Positions 29,102 through 30,965 of a stretch of 30,965 nucleotides of DNA are shown here, in pieces. Source of the DNA: a virus; the IMG/VR virus record IMGVR_UViG_3300034167_000745, positions 1 to 30,965 of that record. One strand, given 5' to 3'. The notes beneath the pieces were generated by a model. It was not told the DNA's origin. It ran no database searches and saw only the letters and a list, made by a program, of their open reading frames with translations. A program made the translations under genes and the position numbers. Position 1 is the stretch's first letter; every line of letters starts with the position of its first letter.

Positions 29102-30232
29102 ATGAAAAACTTCAACGAAAATTGGGACGGCAGACTTCCCCGCAAGAACAACAACACCAACGGCATCAATACTCTCTCCGAGGCATCTCAGCAAGTCATC
29201 GGTAAGTATCGCTTTACTCCCTTTATGGAGGACACGAATAGTGAAGGTGTTGCAGGATGGACGATCAGCATTCAGAACAAGGGAGTGGTTGCATATATTG
29301 CAGAACCTAAGATTAAATCAGGCACCTCACCCTATCAGATCTTTCGTACCAAAGGCTTATCCTTCAAGAATTTCTTTCCAGGGGAACTGAAGATGTCGGC
29401 ATACCCTGGCAAAGAGAACCGAGTTGTCAGCGAGAAGGAGATTCGTTTTGTTCCCCGTCAGTTGCTCAAGGCTGTTGCCATGTGGATGGACAAGTATGGC
29501 ACCAAGGCATTGACAGAGATGCTGACACCCGCACAACCTATCATCGAGGCACATGACGATCTGACGGGGTATTACGATGGTGCGCGTGGTGGTGGCGGTG
29601 CAGGAAATGCAAAGTACTTGGATAAGGCAATTGCAGATTTTGCAAAAGATATGAAGGCTCTTGCAGCAAAAGGCGATCCTCGTAAAGATCTCAAAGCATT
29701 CAAGGCATATATTCCAATCATTCACAAGATTGAGTATGGAATGGATGCAGGTGGCGGGTTGACATGGCCATATGAAACATCAACGGGCAAGACCAAGGCA
29801 TCGTTCCTTAAGGGATTCTCTCCTGAACAGAAGAAGGCAGATAAGGCTCTCCGTAGCATCTCGACATGGTGGTCGCAGTCGGGTCTTCAAAGAATCACTC
29901 CAAGATCAGAGAAGATTTGGAATGACGGATGGAATAGTTATAGAAAGTATATGGGTGAACGGGTCACAGAGGAGACAGCCGCAGCGGACGGGGCGCAGTC
30001 CCTTGACGAAGTGCAGTTCATCACCCCGAAGGTGCCATTGACGGGCGGCAGCAACACCAAAGAGAAGACTGATTACAAACTATATGTCGAACTCAAAGAT
30101 GTTGTAAATGATGTAATCAAGAAATTGGAACAGGCAGAATCAATGATTCGAAGTCCAAGTAAGAATTCCAATCTGAGCATCTTGCAGACAGTTACTCAGG
30201 CAAAGCAGAAACTCAAGATCGCGGTCAAGTAA
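29102..30232 (+). CDS. Putative internal head protein with MKNFNENWDG tag
   Basis: This 376-residue protein is of unknown fold. It opens with MKNFNENWDG, nearly the same decapeptide as the next gene and close to the Gmd extension. At about residue 25-28 it contains LSEA, which fits the gp21 cleavage rule (L/I-x-E before A/G/S). The body is mixed, with a Gly-rich loop (DGARGGGGAGN, about 159-169) and a C-terminal helical coiled segment. Late box, tag and cleavage-like site together suggest a protein packaged in the head and trimmed, like T4 internal proteins. No enzyme motif is visible. Confidence 0.72.
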   Translation: MKNFNENWDGRLPRKNNNTNGINTLSEASQQVIGKYRFTPFMEDTNSEGVAGWTISIQNKGVVAYIAEPKIKSGTSPYQIFRTKGLSFKNFFPGELKMSAYPGKENRVVSEKEIRFVPRQLLKAVAMWMDKYGTKALTEMLTPAQPIIEAHDDLTGYYDGARGGGGAGNAKYLDKAIADFAKDMKALAAKGDPRKDLKAFKAYIPIIHKIEYGMDAGGGLTWPYETSTGKTKASFLKGFSPEQKKADKALRSISTWWSQSGLQRITPRSEKIWNDGWNSYRKYMGERVTEETAAADGAQSLDEVQFITPKVPLTGGSNTKEKTDYKLYVELKDVVNDVIKKLEQAESMIRSPSKNSNLSILQTVTQAKQKLKIAVK

Positions 30233-30242
30233 AAGGAACTAT

Positions 30243-30806
30243 ATGAAACAGTTCAATAAGAATTGGGATGGTGTTCATCACAACCACATCGCCGAGGCAA
30301 TGGCACAGTATGAGGCGAATAAGGCAATGACACATTATGAGGCGAATAGTCGTTTCCCCATGAGTAATATTGGTAATGTTGGAAATCTAGGTAGAGTCAG
30401 CATGGGGAGTCCTATGGGAACTCCTGCTAAGGAGGATACTTCTAATTCGGAAGCCAATGCAAAGACCTTTGTTGAGATTCTCTGTCAGCGAACAGGCAAG
30501 ACGGGTATGGTCTTTCGTCTGATGACCGCAGGACATCCGATGCATTTCCTTCAGATGGAAACCATCCCCACAAAGAACGGTGAGACAGAGCAGTCTTGGT
30601 ATGTGTTCTTTGAGATGAAGAACTTTAATGGTGGACTTGCAGATAAGACGATGGCAGGGCGAGGAACCTTTGTACGGCGCAATGATAGTGCAAATTGGAC
30701 GGATATGATGTTCGCCGTTCAGAGTGTTTCTATGGCACGAACAAAGTGGGATACTCTAAGGAAGTCCGCAGTATGGGACAAGACCATGGCTACGGGTAGG
30801 GTTTAA
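30243..30806 (+). CDS. Putative internal head protein with MKQFNKNWDG tag
   Basis: This 187-residue protein opens MKQFNKNWDG (8 of 10 identical to the upstream protein) and has IAEA at about residues 16-19, another gp21-type site. A short internal repeat (QYEANKAM / HYEANSRF) follows, then a Gly/Met/Pro linker, then a beta-rich domain from about residue 73 (KTFVEILCQRTGKTGMVFRL, SWYVFFEMKNF). AAGGA precedes the ATG. Packaging into the head is inferred from the tag and site. Function unknown. Confidence 0.72.
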   Translation: MKQFNKNWDGVHHNHIAEAMAQYEANKAMTHYEANSRFPMSNIGNVGNLGRVSMGSPMGTPAKEDTSNSEANAKTFVEILCQRTGKTGMVFRLMTAGHPMHFLQMETIPTKNGETEQSWYVFFEMKNFNGGLADKTMAGRGTFVRRNDSANWTDMMFAVQSVSMARTKWDTLRKSAVWDKTMATGRV

Positions 30807-30830
30807 ATTAACTTTAAGGAAACAGGAAAC

Positions 30831-30965
30831 ATGACAGACTCAAATGCATCTCGTATTCGTTCTTTGACAGAAGCCGCTAACAGCATCACCAACCCTATCA
30901 CGGAAGCACGAACAAGTCCCAAAGAGCATGAATGGCTTTCGGACATGAAGGCTAAGGATGTTGCT
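30831..30965 (+). CDS. Putative internal head protein, truncated by window end
   Basis: The frame begins at the ATG at 30831, with AAGGAAA upstream, and runs off the window after 45 codons. Two gp21-type sites are close together: SLTEA at about residues 11-15 and PITEA at about 22-26. The MKxFNxNWDG tag is absent (it starts MTDSNASRIR). It lies 24 nt after the previous gene in the same operon. Only the N-terminus can be judged. Confidence 0.6.
   Translation, partial: MTDSNASRIRSLTEAANSITNPITEARTSPKEHEWLSDMKAKDVA

Overview
The window is a block of a T4-like contractile-tailed phage genome (Caudoviricetes, myovirus morphology). The T4 head order is intact at the left end: tail tube gp19, portal gp20, small head/core genes, prohead protease gp21, scaffold gp22 and major capsid protein gp23, followed by two tandem structural paralogues. 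Three cargo genes point to a planctomycete host. They are a prepilin-type protein with a planctomycete-style C-terminal FDGH signature, a secreted subtilase ending in a dockerin repeat pair, and a trypsin-like protein ending in a second dockerin pair. The dockerin consensus (DLNGDGxVDGADL..LL.AWG) and the pseudopilin type are hallmarks of Planctomycetota, especially Phycisphaerae-like lineages. The host assignment is an inference from this cargo.

Layout. 48-9081 (+) is the head/tail structural module. 9068-9408 (-) holds two small genes. 9494-11796 (+) holds the dockerin subtilase and a lipoprotein with three membrane spans. 11802-16665 (-) is an accessory block of small genes around a GDP-mannose 4,6-dehydratase. 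16828-17601 (+) is a lone methyltransferase-like gene set against the surrounding strand and bracketed by 15-bp direct repeats. 17650-19330 (-) is a putative late module with the dockerin trypsin-like protein and a six-fold 18-residue repeat protein. 19353-24003 (-) is a dense operon with many 1-4 nt start/stop overlaps, carrying the pseudopilin, a metallophosphoesterase, a deaminase-like protein, a paralogue family and tiny membrane proteins. 24082-27084 (-) carries a CobT-like protein and a very acidic protein. 27374-28618 (+) is the divergent CobS-like AAA+ ATPase. 28619-29101 is a gene-free, C-rich region with helically phased repeats. 29102-30965 (+) carries putative internal-head proteins.

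Regulation visible in the DNA. Sigma70-like promoters (TTGACA-16/17-TACAAT type) precede the minus-strand accessory operons and the CobS/CobT pair. A T4-late-like box, CTAAATAC/T or C/TATAAATA, precedes the structural, late and cargo genes. Two genes (7985, 29102) have this box directly against the ATG with no Shine-Dalgarno, so their late mRNAs may be leaderless.

The most unusual observations are: a phage-borne planctomycete pseudopilin; dockerin tails on two phage proteins; a shared N-terminal decapeptide (MKxFNxNWDG) on three otherwise unrelated proteins including Gmd, which may be a head-targeting tag; the six-repeat protein; and the phased repeats at 28867-28933. No tRNA, rRNA, CRISPR array, integrase or transposase was recognised.
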